Positions 6,725 through 8,065 of a stretch of 8,065 nucleotides of DNA are shown here, one piece after another. Position 1 is the first letter of the stretch, and each line of letters starts with the position of its first letter. The position numbers and the translations under genes are program-made. Source of the stretch: Caldilineaceae bacterium (GTDB lineage Bacteria > Chloroflexota > Anaerolineae > Caldilineales > Caldilineaceae); NCBI GenBank assembly GCA_028819675.1, contig JAPPKT010000362.1, positions 1 to 8,065 of the forward strand, written 5' to 3'. The notes beneath the pieces were generated by a model. The model was not told the DNA's origin and searched no databases. It was given only the letters and a program-made list of their open reading frames with translations.

Positions 6725-6772
6725 GCACTGCGTATTGCAAGGCGACCCTAAGGTGAGTGCAATACGCAGTGC
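6725..6772 (-). repeat. Perfect 15-bp inverted repeat between binding protein and permease
   Basis: GCACTGCGTATTGCA at 6725-6739 is the exact reverse complement of TGCAATACGCAGTGC at 6758-6772, with an 18-base spacer. It fills most of the 73-base gap between the stop of the binding-protein gene and the ATG of the MalF-type permease. In the - strand transcript the stem is followed by CCCCACAAAGAA and then the ATG, with no U-run, so it is not a classic terminator. Stable hairpins in this position in other ABC operons protect the binding-protein message or lower permease expression, giving an excess of binding protein. That role is inferred here from position. An operator function for the palindrome is the alternative. 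Confidence 0.8.
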
Positions 6773-6785
6773 TTGTATTGAAACT

Positions 6786-8065
6786 CTACACGTACCATTC
6801 CAGGTTTGCGATGGTGGTGCAGAAATCCTGTACAGCCTCTTCCGGTGGAACAGGCAGGAAGATCTTCTGATGCACGAGCTCGAGCTGTTCGACGGTCTCA
6901 CGTGCGCGGCCACCGTGAGCGGAGGCTCTCTGCCGTCCGTAGGGAATGTAGTGCTCGTAGTGCCATTCCAGCATGGGGTTGGTGACGCCTTCAACCGCAG
7001 AGACGCGAGCGGGCAGCAGGTACTGAGCAATCCACTTCTGATTCTCCCGATTTGAGAGCCAGAGCGCAAAGTCGATGGACGGGTCGATTTCGTTGGCTCC
7101 GCCGGCGCGGTAGACGATCGAATTGACATCGAGCATGGGGCCGCCCCAGTAGAGGGAGTGCGGTACACCCGGGTTGGTGGGGGGCTGGACAAAGATCCAT
7201 CTTATGTCGCGCTCGGTATCTGTGACGACCAAGGTATCGGGATCGACTTCGACGCCGGGACGCTGTGACCAGCCGATGCTGGGGCCGATACCGCCGAGGA
7301 GGGACTTCTGGAAGAAGTAGTCCCAGCGGCTGGCGCTGAGGCCGTTCGGGTTGGGGATGACACCATGTACGAAGTAGAGGTCTTGCAGCCATTGCAGCCA
7401 AGCGATACCTTCCTCTTCGGCCAGCTTGCAGACCCACTCGCCGTCTCGGAGCTCTACGGTGTCCGTTCCCCAGTTCCAGCTGAGGACCTGGTCAGGCCAG
7501 TAGAAGAAGGGGTTTGTTTCGGCGGCGGAGAAGACGGCGCCCCAGACCTGTGAGCCGTCATCGCGTTCGAAGGTGCAGGCCTGCATCATGGTGAGGTAGT
7601 CGTCGAAGTTCCAAGTCCGCTCGGGGGCCTGGGGAAGCAGGTGATCTGCGCCGGCCTCGGCGACGATATCGAGGTTGAGGGCCATGCCGTTGGCGAGGGT
7701 GTAGAAGGGCACCATGTAGTTCTTGCCGCGGAAGTGCATGCCTTCATACCAGCCTGCGGGCAGGTCATCCTGGAACTCCTGAGGGAGCTCGATCTCCACG
7801 GCGACGTCGGATTGCAGAGCCTGGATGATACCGTCAACGCTGGCACGCAGGACTGTGTGGGGAGGATTGCCGGATGCGATAGAGGTCTGAACTTTGACAA
7901 TCGAGTCCCATCCAACGGCCTGGTAGCTGATGGTAACGCCTTCGGTCATATCGCTGTATTCGTTTGCTTTTTCCTGTTCCCAAGTTCCGTGAGGAAGGAT
8001 ATCGCCGGGAAGGCCGAGGGGGAAGGACCACCATTGGATTTCGACGGGGGCCATGGCGGCCTCGC
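6786..8065 (-). CDS. CUT1 ABC transporter solute-binding protein, N-terminus cut by the right edge
   Basis: This is an extracellular (type 1 family) solute-binding protein that captures the substrate outside the membrane and delivers it to the permeases encoded downstream. About 425 residues are visible and the frame is open to the edge (EAA before MAPVEIQWWSFP). The signal peptide, probably a lipoprotein type, and the true start therefore lie outside; the Met at 8054 is very likely internal. VEIQWWSF is the first beta-strand of the mature fold. YMVPFYTLANGMALNLDI is the usual hinge-strand region (VPxxxxxxxLxYN in relatives). YFFQKSLLGGIGPSIGW corresponds to the conserved Fxx-GkaAM block, and LSNRENQKWIAQYLLPARVSA to the C-terminal block. 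Many Trp and Tyr residues (WNFDDY, SWNWGTD, WGGPM) fit stacking on a sugar-like ligand, but ligand identity is unknown. The operon promoter must be further right. Confidence 0.92.
   Translation of the reverse strand, partial: EAAMAPVEIQWWSFPLGLPGDILPHGTWEQEKANEYSDMTEGVTISYQAVGWDSIVKVQTSIASGNPPHTVLRASVDGIIQALQSDVAVEIELPQEFQDDLPAGWYEGMHFRGKNYMVPFYTLANGMALNLDIVAEAGADHLLPQAPERTWNFDDYLTMMQACTFERDDGSQVWGAVFSAAETNPFFYWPDQVLSWNWGTDTVELRDGEWVCKLAEEEGIAWLQWLQDLYFVHGVIPNPNGLSASRWDYFFQKSLLGGIGPSIGWSQRPGVEVDPDTLVVTDTERDIRWIFVQPPTNPGVPHSLYWGGPMLDVNSIVYRAGGANEIDPSIDFALWLSNRENQKWIAQYLLPARVSAVEGVTNPMLEWHYEHYIPYGRQRASAHGGRARETVEQLELVHQKIFLPVPPEEAVQDFCTTIANLEWYV

Noticed and set aside
6713..7192. In-frame upstream extension of the MalF-type permease to 475 residues
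   Set aside because: The extra stretch overlaps the solute-binding protein gene in another frame and has no family resemblance. The protein from ATG 6712 has the normal CUT1 permease N-terminus and length.
1..8065. CRISPR arrays, tRNA or rRNA genes, insertion sequences, prophage or toxin-antitoxin genes
   Set aside because: No repeat-spacer pattern, RNA-gene hallmark, transposase motif or terminal inverted repeat was seen on either strand.

Overview
The window is bacterial, GC-rich by eye, and densely coded. Two genes read on the + strand at the left end, and a six-gene cluster reads on the - strand across the rest. The combination of a CUT1-type (carbohydrate-type) ABC importer with several phytanoyl-CoA dioxygenase (PhyH) paralogues is common in environmental lineages such as Chloroflexota, Poribacteria and related groups. 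Nothing here fixes the taxon, so that placement is a low-confidence inference.

Left part (1-1700, + strand). The window opens inside the 3' end of a DNA polymerase IV (dinB) gene; only its little-finger domain and C-terminal tail are visible. A 166-base gap follows, then a tandem-GNAT acetyltransferase gene (682-1644). That gene ends in a textbook rho-independent terminator (1668-1700). Beyond it lies the convergent junction with the - strand cluster.

Right part (8065-1802, read right to left on the - strand). The order is: a solute-binding protein cut by the window edge; a perfect 15-bp inverted repeat in the intercistronic gap; a MalF-type permease; a MalG-type permease 15 bases later; then, only 30 bases further on, the first of three tandem PhyH-family Fe(II)/2-oxoglutarate dioxygenase genes. 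The three dioxygenases are 64-72 % identical by hand count. They line up without gaps over residues 1-292, and all keep the iron triad (H123, D125, H227) and the probable 2-oxoglutarate arginine (R238). No ATPase of the transporter lies in the window.

Working model (inference). The binding protein and permeases import a small polar, sugar-like or other organic solute, using an ATPase encoded elsewhere or outside the window. The three dioxygenases then hydroxylate or oxidatively open that solute or its relatives. The short transporter-dioxygenase spacing supports co-transcription. The divergence of the first copy beside the iron-binding loop suggests that the three enzymes have different substrates. 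This transporter plus dioxygenase-triplet locus is the most interesting thing in the window.
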